Shown: one piece after another, positions 8,263 through 17,118 of the stretch
Layout of the letters: each line of letters starts with the position of its first letter
Numbering within the stretch: position 1 is the first letter of the stretch
Assembly (NCBI RefSeq): GCF_020618475.1
Contig: NZ_CP085339.1
Coordinates: 1 to 64,000 of the forward strand
DNA from: Haladaptatus halobius
GTDB taxonomy: Archaea; Halobacteriota; Halobacteria; Halobacteriales; Haladaptataceae
Direction: 5' to 3'
Length of the DNA: 64,000 nucleotides
Made by a program: the position numbers and the translations under genes
The notes under the pieces: model-generated
Databases searched by the model: none
What the model was told of the DNA's origin: nothing
Seen by the model: only the letters and a program-made list of their open reading frames with translations

Positions 8263-9312
8263 TCACTTCCATTCAATATCGGAAGAACGCTCAGAGCCAC
8301 GGAGGATGAATGGACCAATCGCGAGTGTACGCTTTGCGATTGTCGCGAGGCGAAGGATGTAGGTTGAGAGAAAGAAGAATGGGAACGTACCGATCGCCGT
8401 GCCAGCGCTGACGATCCAGATGAGATTGTCGATACCGAAAGTTATACCGGAAAACGATGCCGGAGCAAGGTACAGCGCAATTGTCCCGGTTACTGCAATT
8501 GCAGGGATTGACGAGTAGATGATGCCTCGGGAAAGGTCAACCAATTCCCATTGAAAATATAATGTTTTGATATGTTCCCGGGCGGAACCAAAAAACGTGA
8601 AGATTTTGAGGAGGTCAATAAGCAAATACAATTCTTCGTCAGAAAGATCGTCGGCGTATTTATCTCTAAGGCGCTGAACCTGATAAATTTTGTACGAATA
8701 GTTATAATCAAGGGCTGCTTTGACAACTGCATATTCACCGAAGTTCCTATTCTCTAGCTGATCGGTTACGACCTCTGCGTTCTCAATAATATCGTTGGTG
8801 ATCTGGTTCGTATACTTGACGAGATCGTCATTCGGATTCTCGGAAACGGTCTCTTGGAGCGTCTGTGCCCTCTCACGGCTATTGTCGATGAGTGCCTGGA
8901 GAAATGCCTCCGGTTCGGGTGGACTCACCGATCCAAGGACATCTTCAACATCTCCTCGAAATCCCATCGCTCCACTCATGCGTTCTCGTTGGCTTCCAAG
9001 TGGACCGAGTTCCTGTGAAAGGACGAGTTGATTGATGGTGACAACGAGTGTGAGGCCGGTAATAAGCGCCCCGACGAATGCTTGGAACAGATACCGAGTC
9101 GGACCCATACTCCGCATATACATCCGAAACGGAGGAACACTGTATGCACCAGCTATGAGGAACACAAGGAACATTCCACCAGTTAGTGCACCTGTGAGTA
9201 CTCTACGGTCGAGATTGAGCAAGATATAGAGACGTATCCGATCTCGTCGGTTACCGACACGCTCTCGCATCGTGTTACCAGATCCTGGTTCACTCATACG
9301 ATCTGTATTCAC
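8263..9312 (-). CDS. Four-helix membrane protein, local family copy B
   Basis: A 349-residue paralogue of copy A. It keeps MRERVGNRRDRIRL at the start, helices at about 40-60 and 80-100, INQLVLSQELGPLGSQRERM, FRGDVEDVLGSVSPPEPEAF, ALDYNYSYKIYQ, FFGSAREHIKTLYFQWE, two C-terminal helices and IAKRTLAIGPFILRGSE. The strongest conservation across copies is in the helix-2 junction, the NYNYS block, the AREHxKTLY block and the KRTLAIGPFILR tail, so these are the likely functional parts. Codon use in its middle is more AT-rich than in copy A. Confidence 0.85.
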   Translation of the reverse strand: MNTDRMSEPGSGNTMRERVGNRRDRIRLYILLNLDRRVLTGALTGGMFLVFLIAGAYSVPPFRMYMRSMGPTRYLFQAFVGALITGLTLVVTINQLVLSQELGPLGSQRERMSGAMGFRGDVEDVLGSVSPPEPEAFLQALIDNSRERAQTLQETVSENPNDDLVKYTNQITNDIIENAEVVTDQLENRNFGEYAVVKAALDYNYSYKIYQVQRLRDKYADDLSDEELYLLIDLLKIFTFFGSAREHIKTLYFQWELVDLSRGIIYSSIPAIAVTGTIALYLAPASFSGITFGIDNLIWIVSAGTAIGTFPFFFLSTYILRLATIAKRTLAIGPFILRGSERSSDIEWK

Positions 9313-9492
9313 TATTCAATCGGAAAGGTCATTCGAAGGAGCGGACCATAATTCTTTGATCACTGTCAGAATCCACTAATAGAGGGTTGTCGGCGAAAGC
9401 ATAACACTCGTGTTGATGTATCTGGTATTTAGAACCAGGATGAAATCACAATGTTCGGTTTTGAAGAGACCGTTTCGAAGCGGTATAGTTCA

Positions 9493-9882
9493 ATGAACCG
9501 ACGTCAGTTCCTCACAGCGGGAGTACTACTGGGAGAGCTATTATGTGGGGGCTGTCTGAGTATTTCTCCGACGATTAAGGCTCCCGCTCTTTCAGAATCA
9601 CGTGTATTCAAGAGTTTAAAGCCAGCTGAATCATGGACAACTCAACATGCGACGATAAGTATCGGTTTGACGCAGGTGGCAACGACTAATCTCGGTGTGC
9701 GAGAACTGGTTGTAATTCAATCGAGTGGTTCAGATTATTGGTCAGAGCCGGTCAAGGCTGGGCAGACAAGCGTTACTGGTTCATTCCCTATTGGGGAGAC
9801 AGCACTCCTCACTGCTACAGACTACGATGGCAAATTTGTCGAACGTCTCACTGTAAACGTCGATTCCAAGCGTATTATCTAA
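9493..9882 (+). CDS. Small Tat-type lipoprotein
   Basis: From ATG 9493 the product has 129 residues. It begins MNRRQFLTAG, a twin-arginine start, followed by a hydrophobic stretch and a lipobox-like LCGGC, so it is probably exported and lipid-anchored. The mature part is one small beta-rich domain (RELVVIQSSGSDYW, then GETALLTATDYDGKFVERLTV) typical of haloarchaeal lipoproteins of unknown function. An upstream ATG at 9451 in the same frame would put 14 residues before the signal and is less likely. It lies between membrane-family copy B (divergent) and the convergent DUF389 gene. Confidence 0.65.
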   Translation: MNRRQFLTAGVLLGELLCGGCLSISPTIKAPALSESRVFKSLKPAESWTTQHATISIGLTQVATTNLGVRELVVIQSSGSDYWSEPVKAGQTSVTGSFPIGETALLTATDYDGKFVERLTVNVDSKRII

Positions 9883-9997
9883 CATCAATTTTCATCAATA
9901 GTGTGAAAACAGAGTATAAATATTTACAAGCAGACTTATATTCAGATAGTATGTTGAGCTATCGTGATAACCAAATCCAGCTGTCAATAGAGCGTTG

Positions 9998-11305
9998 TCA
10001 ATTTTGTGCCGGAGAGGTCTGCTGATATTCGATGAATCGGACTTGGACGGTAACTGCTCGAGGTGTATCTTCGCTAATTCGTTGCTGAAGTGTTAGAGAT
10101 AGCCTTGGATACCTATTATTCGAGGATCGACCAACGACGACAGTGACTGATCCACTTGCTTGATTGCCGGAAAACGGTCCCCTTCCATACGCGGTATACG
10201 CTTGCTCAAGTTCTAACTGTGAATATTTCGGTTGCGTTAAAACCTCATTCACGTTGTGATTAACTGTCTGTGAAAAGAGAAGATACTGGTAAGTAGTGAT
10301 GAGAATTCCAGCGAGAAGAAGAGCTACCACGAGCATACCCACGACTCCTATGACCGTTCGGAGATCGAGCGAAATAACATCCCGGAGAGTGCTTGAATTA
10401 GATGACCGATAGCCGAACGCCCAGAGCGCGATGAAGGCAGTGACATTGATCAACAGTACGTTTACGAGGAGCAGTGAGAACGCACCGAGCGCCAGCAGTG
10501 GCTGTAGCCACACGACTCCAAGACCAACGGCGGCAGCAGCTGGGATGATCGCGGCGGAGACCGCGACACCAGCGATTGCGACTGGGAGGTCAGTTGCCAG
10601 TGCAAGGGCGCCTGCACCGCCAGCGAAAAGTGCGATTGTAAGCGTGAGGACGGCGGGTGCACTGAAACTACTAACCTGACCGATATTCTTGATGGCAAGT
10701 GTCGGCGGGACGAGAAATCCCCATCTGAACACAATTCCTGCAGCAGTCGCACCGATGATAGCAACTGTAAGACCAAGCAACTGTGATTTGAAACTATCAA
10801 TGATTGATTCATAATCGCCAATAACTGCACCAACACTCGCAGAGAGTGAAGAGCCGGCGAATGGCGAGATTACCATCGCACCGGTGATCACGATTGCGGA
10901 GTTGAGTAGGAGGCCGGCAGCCGCAACGATGGCACTGATTGCAGCGAAGAGAATGAATATTGATCGTTGTGGTGTCAATTCTCGGGCTTTCGTCCGTAGT
11001 TCTGCGTGTGAGCGCCCAATTTCGTCATCTGGTCCTTGGGTATAGCGCCCCTGTAGTTCATCAAGGTTTGGTGTCGTCGCCGTCTCAATCTGAGTAACTA
11101 TTGTGAAGGTATTATCGTCAAGCCCGTTATTATGGAGCCTCTCCAACATCTCATCCACCGCACCTTCAGGAAGGGGAAAGTAGACGATTGACGCGTTATT
11201 ATTCGCTGCTTCGTCGGCGATGACATAATCAGTATTTGCTTCCTCAAGAGTTTTGAGAACATTGTCTTGAGAATCATCGGGAACGCGTATCTGGATGAGG
11301 CGCAT
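9998..11305 (-). CDS. DUF389 (TIGR00341) membrane protein
   Basis: From ATG 11305 the product has 435 residues. Its first 80 or so form a soluble domain beginning MRLIQIRVPDDSQDNVLKTLEE. Then come about eight membrane helices with the family hallmarks: SAIVITGAMVISPFAGSS, VGAVIGDYESI, and a Pro/Ala-rich IPAAAAVGLGVVW. The C-terminal 90 residues are a soluble tail. DUF389 proteins are integral membrane proteins with no agreed function; a transport role is often suspected. The open frame extends 36 codons further upstream, but the domain begins at 11305. Divergent from the next small membrane protein with 79 bases between. Confidence 0.88.
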   Translation of the reverse strand: MRLIQIRVPDDSQDNVLKTLEEANTDYVIADEAANNNASIVYFPLPEGAVDEMLERLHNNGLDDNTFTIVTQIETATTPNLDELQGRYTQGPDDEIGRSHAELRTKARELTPQRSIFILFAAISAIVAAAGLLLNSAIVITGAMVISPFAGSSLSASVGAVIGDYESIIDSFKSQLLGLTVAIIGATAAGIVFRWGFLVPPTLAIKNIGQVSSFSAPAVLTLTIALFAGGAGALALATDLPVAIAGVAVSAAIIPAAAAVGLGVVWLQPLLALGAFSLLLVNVLLINVTAFIALWAFGYRSSNSSTLRDVISLDLRTVIGVVGMLVVALLLAGILITTYQYLLFSQTVNHNVNEVLTQPKYSQLELEQAYTAYGRGPFSGNQASGSVTVVVGRSSNNRYPRLSLTLQQRISEDTPRAVTVQVRFIEYQQTSPAQN

Positions 11306-11384
11306 ATCATCGTATTCCAGAGACGCGGAAAAACCTTTGTGAAATGCCCTATTCAAAGTCACTAACGGAGTAACCAATACGGCC

Positions 11385-11852
11385 ATGAGCAAACAGCGAG
11401 TTAAAACGGCCAACTGGAGCTATATTTTCATTCTTATTGGATCCGTTATTAACACAGTACTCTTTCTATCAATTCTTACACCAACTGCATTCATGTCGTC
11501 ACCTCCGGTACAGATAGTCAATCAGAGCGAACCGTTTGGGCTCGATACAGTAGGTTTACTAGCTTTGTTTGCCGCTGGAATATACTTCCTTAGTGGTCTC
11601 AAAATTATTGCTTCTGAGATCACTGCAGTACTTGTGTTTGGATTTGGGTTTCTGATACTCCTTGTAGCTTTGATTTGGACGATAAACACATCGTCAACTG
11701 GTCGCATCCTCTCGTCAACTTCTCATCTCCAAAATTATAATATTTTTATTGTTTCTTTTGCAAGTGCCGGATTAATAACCGCTACGTGGTATACAAAGGC
11801 TATTATTCAAAGTTGCCTCGGTATAGAGCAGCATGCTCATGAGAGCGAATAA
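11385..11852 (+). CDS. Four-helix membrane protein, unknown
   Basis: A 155-residue protein with four clear hydrophobic helices (about 12-34, 52-72, 76-98 and 118-138) and an acidic, His-containing tail. No family was recognised. It is divergent from the DUF389 gene; the two starts are 79 bases apart, so they probably share a regulatory region. Codon use is more AT-rich than most neighbours. Confidence 0.6.
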   Translation: MSKQRVKTANWSYIFILIGSVINTVLFLSILTPTAFMSSPPVQIVNQSEPFGLDTVGLLALFAAGIYFLSGLKIIASEITAVLVFGFGFLILLVALIWTINTSSTGRILSSTSHLQNYNIFIVSFASAGLITATWYTKAIIQSCLGIEQHAHESE

Positions 11853-11939
11853 TAGTCTTCAATCCGCTGTTCAAACACCAAACAAGCACTCAATTATACA
11901 ATGCTCGGTTTGTACTCATTCTAAGTAGAGAAAAGAGTG

Positions 11940-12383
11940 TTACTTACGTTCCGAATCGGTTCTTCGCACCATAAGGACGGACGTGTCGGAATGTCGAACG
12001 ACTTTCTCGGCGACGCTTCCGAGAAGATGTCGATCAAGCCCACTTCGTCCATGGGTGCCCATGACAACGAGATCAATATCGTGGGTATCAATATAATCGA
12101 GAATTGTCTGGGCAGGTTCTCCGCGGCGAACTGACCCAGTTACGGACGCAACTGCTGCTTGATCTGCTCGTTCTATGGTCTCATCCACCACCTCCTCGCC
12201 TTCTGCTTCGAGGCGGTCGAGTGATGCGTCGGAACCACGGACGTTCAAAACCGGTGCGGTCTGGTCGACGACGTAGAGGGCGTGAAAGGCTGCGTCGTAT
12301 TTTTTCGCGGCATCTATGGCCTCTTCGACGGCACGATCTGCTGTTTCGCTTCCGTCCGTCGGGAGCAAAATTCGGTTGTACAT
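11940..12383 (-). CDS. Universal stress protein UspA family
   Basis: A 147-residue single UspA domain starting at ATG 12383 (MYNRILLPTDGSE). It has the alpha/beta nucleotide-binding fold with LPTDGSE at strand 1, FHALYVVD at strand 2 and the ATP-binding signature VVMGTHGRSGLDRHLLGSVAE (G-2x-G-9x-G-S). It is thus of the ATP-binding subtype. The HPP membrane gene lies upstream on the same strand, 351 bases away. The same pairing of UspA and HPP recurs at 16.5-17.6 kb, suggesting that the UspA protein regulates the membrane partner; this is an inference. Confidence 0.92.
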   Translation of the reverse strand: MYNRILLPTDGSETADRAVEEAIDAAKKYDAAFHALYVVDQTAPVLNVRGSDASLDRLEAEGEEVVDETIERADQAAVASVTGSVRRGEPAQTILDYIDTHDIDLVVMGTHGRSGLDRHLLGSVAEKVVRHSDTSVLMVRRTDSERK

Positions 12384-12734
12384 GTTACAGGCCTTCGATG
12401 GAATCGTCAAAAATAGCTTCGGCATGATACTTCCTATCCCATTCGCCTACCGATTGCACAGTTTCAGTCTGTGAGGGAGCTTCTCGTTTCGATCTCGTGT
12501 TCTACACGAACTGCTTCAGTTCCTGTAGGGAGCGCAGTCTCCGCAGGTGTTGACTGAGTGGTACAGCAGTCAGTAAGTAACCATATTCTTTTGAGCTTGT
12601 GACTGTCGTCAAGATGATCCACCGGCACAAATATCCACTAATGCTGATCGCAGCAGGAGAGATCATTAATAGGGTATAAGACGGCATACCGGCGATTACA
12701 ATCAAGAGTAGAAATGGTGAAACAATTCGTCTGG
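12384..12734. other. Intergenic stretch between uspA and the HPP gene
   Basis: No supported gene in 351 bases. A hydrophobic minus-strand ORF (12502-12705, 67 codons) ends in an amphipathic LSQHLRRLRSLQELKQF but has no recognisable family, and could be a remnant of an HPP-like gene. It is left as unassigned sequence. Confidence 0.3.
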
Positions 12735-13250
12735 CTAAAACTCACGTTGGTAGGGGAGATTCCAGATGGGGAGTCGCTTACCAAACAACTCGTGGATTCC
12801 AGCGACGATTAGAACCGCCAAGAAGAACACGACAGCTCCCCTGACACCGTCAATAAATCCCAACGAGATGATGAGCGTGGTAGCATACGCGGGTGGATGT
12901 TCCCAGTTGGTGACGAACATTCCTGCAGTCGTGAGTATCGCAGCCAGAAACGTCGCGAGAACCTGTCGTAGTCCCAGTAAAGAGCGTGGTGGTATTGGCT
13001 CTCCTACTATAGGATGACCAACGAGAAGCTGGAACGCGACGATCGCTGAAACCGCGCCGATAAACTGGCCTCCAATGATCCGCTGTGGGTAATTCATCTC
13101 CTCGTCGGGCAGTGTAGCAAACAGGAATATCGACGGTCCAAGGCTCGGGAGTAAAAATCCAAGCCCTGTAAACCACGAGAGCGTCCCAAGAATGGCAAAA
13201 TGAAACGCGATGTACGTGCTCACGTCAACACCGATCGACGGTCGTTCCAT
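12735..13250 (-). CDS. HPP family integral membrane protein
   Basis: From ATG 13250 the product has 171 residues with about five membrane helices. Family marks are FLLPSLGPSIFLFATLP after the first helix and the motif HPPAYATTLIISLG that names the family. HPP-domain proteins have been linked to nitrite transport across the chloroplast envelope in plants and cyanobacteria; in archaea the substrate is unknown. A longer frame to ATG 13337 exists, but the family normally starts just ahead of the first helix as here. Same strand as the uspA gene downstream. The NarK-type carrier nearby fits a nitrogen-oxyanion theme. Confidence 0.85.
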   Translation of the reverse strand: MERPSIGVDVSTYIAFHFAILGTLSWFTGLGFLLPSLGPSIFLFATLPDEEMNYPQRIIGGQFIGAVSAIVAFQLLVGHPIVGEPIPPRSLLGLRQVLATFLAAILTTAGMFVTNWEHPPAYATTLIISLGFIDGVRGAVVFFLAVLIVAGIHELFGKRLPIWNLPYQREF

Positions 13251-13358
13251 AATTGTCTCAGCAAACGAGAGCACGAATAGTAATAACTCCGCCTGGTAGT
13301 TACTCGTAGGACATCCCGCTGTTTTTATTTCCGTCATTGAGATGCTAACAACCTATAA

Positions 13359-13733
13359 CCTTACCTCCAAGCAGTCCCGAATCAGATTCACACCGCACTG
13401 ACCACTTCCATCTCAACGATTGCGAGTGTAGTTGGGTTAGCGAGTACAGTTGCAATCCTTCTCTCGCTCCAGGAGGAACTTGGTTTACTGTCACGGCTCC
13501 TCTTCTACACTGGCCTTCCATCACTGGTAATTGTCACGGTCGGATTATTCATTTTTACAGCAGAAAATGGGATATCTGTGCCACGGTCGTATTTCACCAT
13601 CATCGTGCCGGCGATAATCACAAATGGTCTCCTCCCGATCACCGTATTGTCTGCGTATATCCTCCGTATAGCGACGGTTACACAGCGGACGGCGGCAGCG
13701 CTTCCATTTACAACACCTCCACAAGAGAATTGA
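13359..13733 (+). pseudogene. C-terminal fragment of the four-helix membrane protein family
   Basis: A frame open from just after TAA (13356-13358) to TGA 13731-13733 encodes the last 124 residues of a family member. It reads IASVVGLASTVAILLSLQEELGLLSR, two membrane helices, then LSAYILRIATVTQRTAAALPF, equivalent to the KRTLAIGPF tail. The helix-2 motif QxELGxL appears directly before the C-terminal helices, so about 150 residues of the middle may be deleted. It lies 90 bases upstream of intact copy C, in the same direction. Confidence 0.7.
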
Positions 13734-13823
13734 CATCCCCCCGTGTCTAAAGACGCGGACAGACGAACTCAGGTAGACTGAATCAAGAGAATAAAAGAAG
13801 TCGCTTTCGTGTACATACATCTA

Positions 13824-14852
13824 ATGACCGAAGCAAGCGAACCCGATAATCGGCAGAGCAGCGATATGGTCAGTGAACCGGCCGAACGATCACAATTACT
13901 ACGTTGGATTCTTCTCGACGGAAACCGACTAGTACTTGCAGGACTCATCTCAGGGGGTATTTTTCTCGCCAGTGTGACGCTTGTGCAGCTGGGTCTTATT
14001 CCAGTTCTCAAATCCGGGCCATTGACCTCTCTCACTGCTGGATTGGTCGGCGGAACGCTTCCGTTTATCACGATTGTACTGGCGATCAATCAGCTCGTCC
14101 TGTCACAGGAACTCGGTTGGGTCGGAACCCTCCGTGACCGAATGGAGGAAATGCAGAAATTTCGCCGAGACGTTGAAAGGCTCACTAATACACAAGTTAG
14201 CCCGGCGGCCCCATCCGAGTTCCTCCGAGCTATCGTCCGGCAGTCGGAGAGTCTTGCACGGAGGCTCGGTGAGCGCTGTGAGGATGTCCCTGATCAGAAA
14301 TTTCAGGACGATCTCGCTGAACTGACTGGCATGATCGAGCCACGCTCGGTTCGCGTGGCTAAGGCGTTGGAGCATGCGGAGTTCGGGACATTTAGTGCAC
14401 TTTCGGCGAGCCTCGATTACAATACTGGACAGTACCTGTACTTGGTTCGCCACTTGCAAGCAACCCCCGACGATCTACTTCCCCCTGGAGCAGAGGAAAT
14501 ACTTGAAGAGCTAGCTGAGGTACTTGCCTTACTCGATGTCACCCGCCAGTATTTCAAAACATTATATACCCAACACGAACTCGCAATTCTCTCACGGTTC
14601 CTATTGTATGCTGGGCTTCCCGCGTTGCTGGGCGGTGGATTCGTCGTTCTGAGCTACGATACGATTCTTCAATTGAATCCCGGACGGACAGTTATGACGA
14701 TATTTCTTGCCGGAACAGTGTCGATAGTATTTCTCCCATTTTCCGTTTTGTTGGCCTATACCCTGCGTATCGCAACGCTAGCCTCATTCACAGCTGACTT
14801 TGGGCCGTTTGTTCCCCTCGATACGCTTACAGATCGCAGGGCTGATGAGTAA
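13824..14852 (+). CDS. Four-helix membrane protein, local family copy C
   Basis: A 342-residue paralogue starting at ATG 13824 (MTEASEPDNRQSS). It has helices at about 36-56 and 66-90, INQLVLSQELGWVGTLRDRM, FRRDVERLTNTQVSPAAPSEFL, a degenerate SLDYNTGQYLYLV where copies A and B have NYNYS, LDVTRQYFKTLYTQHE, two final helices and LASFTADFGPFVPLD. It is the most diverged full copy. The order of parts is unchanged, so the same role is likely. GTG 13809 in frame is less likely as a start. Confidence 0.82.
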   Translation: MTEASEPDNRQSSDMVSEPAERSQLLRWILLDGNRLVLAGLISGGIFLASVTLVQLGLIPVLKSGPLTSLTAGLVGGTLPFITIVLAINQLVLSQELGWVGTLRDRMEEMQKFRRDVERLTNTQVSPAAPSEFLRAIVRQSESLARRLGERCEDVPDQKFQDDLAELTGMIEPRSVRVAKALEHAEFGTFSALSASLDYNTGQYLYLVRHLQATPDDLLPPGAEEILEELAEVLALLDVTRQYFKTLYTQHELAILSRFLLYAGLPALLGGGFVVLSYDTILQLNPGRTVMTIFLAGTVSIVFLPFSVLLAYTLRIATLASFTADFGPFVPLDTLTDRRADE

Positions 14853-15036
14853 TTCGCAGTTCGAGACCGACATGATATCGTTTGTTAGCACAACTATCGG
14901 CGACATCACAGGGATAGATTGCAAACATACGGGGGAGAATAATTTCTGCTCCGCCTTCGCGGTTCTCATAAATTGACATTTAAAATACAATTCGACAAAG
15001 ACAAGTGGCCCTCACCGCGACACATACTGTACGAGG

Positions 15037-15117
15037 ATGACCGCAAAAAAGCAACAGAAGTTAGAGCGTCGCCCACGCAACGGGCCTGAAGACGCAGAAG
15101 GAGGTCAGTTTGAATAA
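15037..15117 (+). CDS. 26-residue ORF coupled to the MFS carrier
   Basis: ATG 15037 opens a 26-codon frame (MTAKKQQKLERRPRNGPEDA...) whose TAA at 15115-15117 overlaps the ATG of the carrier at 15117 (TAATG). The peptide is highly charged, basic first and acidic at the end, and too short for a domain. The overlap suggests translational coupling, so it may be a leader peptide that controls the carrier, or a small protein. I did not recognise it. Confidence 0.45.
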   Translation: MTAKKQQKLERRPRNGPEDAEGGQFE

Positions 15118-16454
15118 TGGACGAACACAGACAACAGGTAAGTGAACACGGAGTCACAGGAACTCCGAGCCGAGGGCTCACTATGGCTACGTTGGGATTC
15201 TTCGCGGGACTCACGACAATAGTGTTTTATGGCGCCGCGGGACCGATATTAGAGGAGCACTTGGCCCTCTCCGGTATCTTCCACGGACTACTACTGGGAT
15301 CACCGCATCTCAGCAAAGCAATTCTCAGGATTCCGTTCGGCGCGTGGGTGGACGAAGTCGGGGGAAAGAAGCCACTCCTTATCCTCCTGGCGTCAACGAT
15401 AGCCGGAACAGGTGGGTTAGTCGTTACGCTATTCCTGACATACCCTGAGAATTTCAATATGAGTCTCTACCCGCTTCTAGTTCTCTTCGGGTTCCTCGCC
15501 GGCGCGGGCGGTGCGACGTTCTCCGTCGGTATCACCCAAACATCCTACTGGTACCCAAGTCACAAACAAGGCTTCGCACTCGGTGCATTCGCTGGAGTTG
15601 GCAACATCGGGCCTGGCATGGTGGTATATGTTTTACCCGTCCTGATTGGGATTGGGGGGCTGGCCATGGCGTACTCGACATGGCTGGTGTTCCTCATCGT
15701 TGTCACCGCCGTCTATGCGGTGTTTGCGGTGGATCCGTACTTCTTTCAGCTTCGGAAAAATGGGAAAGGTGACGACGAAGCAAAACAAATCGCGGACGAA
15801 CTTGGCCAAGACATCTTTCCCTCGGGTGGAACATGGAACTCATTGAGAAAATCCGCGTCGAATCGACGCACATGGGTTCTCGTGTTTCTTTATACAGTCT
15901 CCTTCGGCGGGGGATTCACCTCCTTATCGGCGTGGTTCCCCACGTACTGGGATCTGTTCCACGAACTGACGCTCGCTAAAGCCGGCCTCTTGGCGGGAAT
16001 ATTCATCGTCTATGGGTCACTCATCAGGGTTCCGGCCGGGAGCTTCAGCGATCGGTTCGGCGGAGAAAACGTTACGATCGTAAGCTTTGGAATTATGGCG
16101 ATTGGCGGGGCGATCATGACGATTGTCTCCGAATTCTGGCCCGCCATCCTGGGTATGATGGTTTTAGGAACCGGAATGGGAATCGCGAACGCGGCAGTGT
16201 TCGAGCTGGTTCCGAAATTCGTCCCTGAGGCGGTCGGCGGTGCATCCGGGTGGATCAGCGGGATTGGTGGTGCTGGGACACTTGTCATCCTCCCTGCACT
16301 TGGTCTGTTCGTGGACGTATACGGCGAGATCGGCTACGCTCGAGGATTCTCTCTTTTTGTCATCCTCAGCCTCCTCTGTGTTGGAGTCGCGGTCGCGCTG
16401 AAAGTGTTTGTCCCCGAACCTGAAGAATCCGCCGACGAAGCAGCCCTCCACTAA
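15117..16454 (+). CDS. MFS transporter of the NarK / nitrate-nitrite type
   Basis: A 445-residue carrier with 12 membrane helices in two halves joined by a charged loop (about 205-250). The N-terminal half has LTTIVFYGAAGPILEEH and the helix 2-3 loop FGAWVDEVGGKKPLL; the second half has the equivalent PAGSFSDRFGGENV. GATFSVGITQTSYWYP and glycine-rich GTGMGIANAAVFELVPKF fit the nitrate/nitrite porter (NNP) family. It should move an anion, most likely nitrate or nitrite, across the cytoplasmic membrane. Its start overlaps the stop of a 26-codon ORF. The convergent uspA gene follows after 69 bases. No nitrate reductase gene is in the window. Confidence 0.85.
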   Translation: MDEHRQQVSEHGVTGTPSRGLTMATLGFFAGLTTIVFYGAAGPILEEHLALSGIFHGLLLGSPHLSKAILRIPFGAWVDEVGGKKPLLILLASTIAGTGGLVVTLFLTYPENFNMSLYPLLVLFGFLAGAGGATFSVGITQTSYWYPSHKQGFALGAFAGVGNIGPGMVVYVLPVLIGIGGLAMAYSTWLVFLIVVTAVYAVFAVDPYFFQLRKNGKGDDEAKQIADELGQDIFPSGGTWNSLRKSASNRRTWVLVFLYTVSFGGGFTSLSAWFPTYWDLFHELTLAKAGLLAGIFIVYGSLIRVPAGSFSDRFGGENVTIVSFGIMAIGGAIMTIVSEFWPAILGMMVLGTGMGIANAAVFELVPKFVPEAVGGASGWISGIGGAGTLVILPALGLFVDVYGEIGYARGFSLFVILSLLCVGVAVALKVFVPEPEESADEAALH

Positions 16455-16523
16455 GACCTCCTCAACCTGACCTTTTTCACCAAGCTAGCCAGGTCAACGC
16501 CGGGGAGGATTGAGGTGAACTGC

Positions 16524-16970
16524 TTACTCTTCAGGCTCTTGATGGACAGTCAAGACCGGGATTTCGGAGTGACGGACGACATCTTCGGTCACACTCCCCA
16601 ACAGCGCCCGCTTGACCCCGGTTCTTCCATGGGTTCCCATAACAATCAAATTGATATCGTTCTCGTCTGCGTACGTAAGGATATCATCATGGGGATTTCC
16701 TCGCCGAACTGCGGCTTTTGTCTCAATATCGCGCTCTTTTGCTTGATTCACGATTACGTCCGTTGCTTCGTGACCTTCCTTTTCAAGCGCATCCAGAAGA
16801 TTGTCCAAGCCACTGAACCCTTCTCCTATACCAGAAACGGAGATAGGTTGATCAACAATAAACAGAACGTGGAGCGTTGCATTGTGCGTTTCAGCCAGAT
16901 TGAGCGCCATCTCCACCGCAGACTTGGCTGGATCACTACCGTCCGTTGGAATGAGTATTCGATTGAACAT
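16524..16970 (-). CDS. Universal stress protein UspA family
   Basis: A 148-residue UspA domain protein starting at ATG 16970 (MFNRILIPTDGSDP). The ATP-binding signature VMGTHGRTGVKRALLGSVTEDV is intact. It is a paralogue of the UspA at 11940 and sits convergent to the NarK-type gene and divergent from the HPP-like gene at 17119 (148 bases between starts). The long open frame upstream of 16970 lacks UspA character and is not used. Confidence 0.92.
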   Translation of the reverse strand: MFNRILIPTDGSDPAKSAVEMALNLAETHNATLHVLFIVDQPISVSGIGEGFSGLDNLLDALEKEGHEATDVIVNQAKERDIETKAAVRRGNPHDDILTYADENDINLIVMGTHGRTGVKRALLGSVTEDVVRHSEIPVLTVHQEPEE

Positions 16971-17118
16971 GGGCTGACGTCCCATAGAGTAGTAGCTGGT
17001 GGCAAGGGATAATCTTGATGACGATACTCTCGACGCGAGTAACTCCAATCTGAGTGCGACTCCCTTAAGAACGCCCAAATACGTAATACACATCCACTAT
17101 CAATACAAAGGTGAATCC

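Noticed and set aside
13545..13820. 91-codon minus-strand ORF
   Set aside because: Antisense of the C-terminal fragment of the four-helix family; Arg/Cys-rich.
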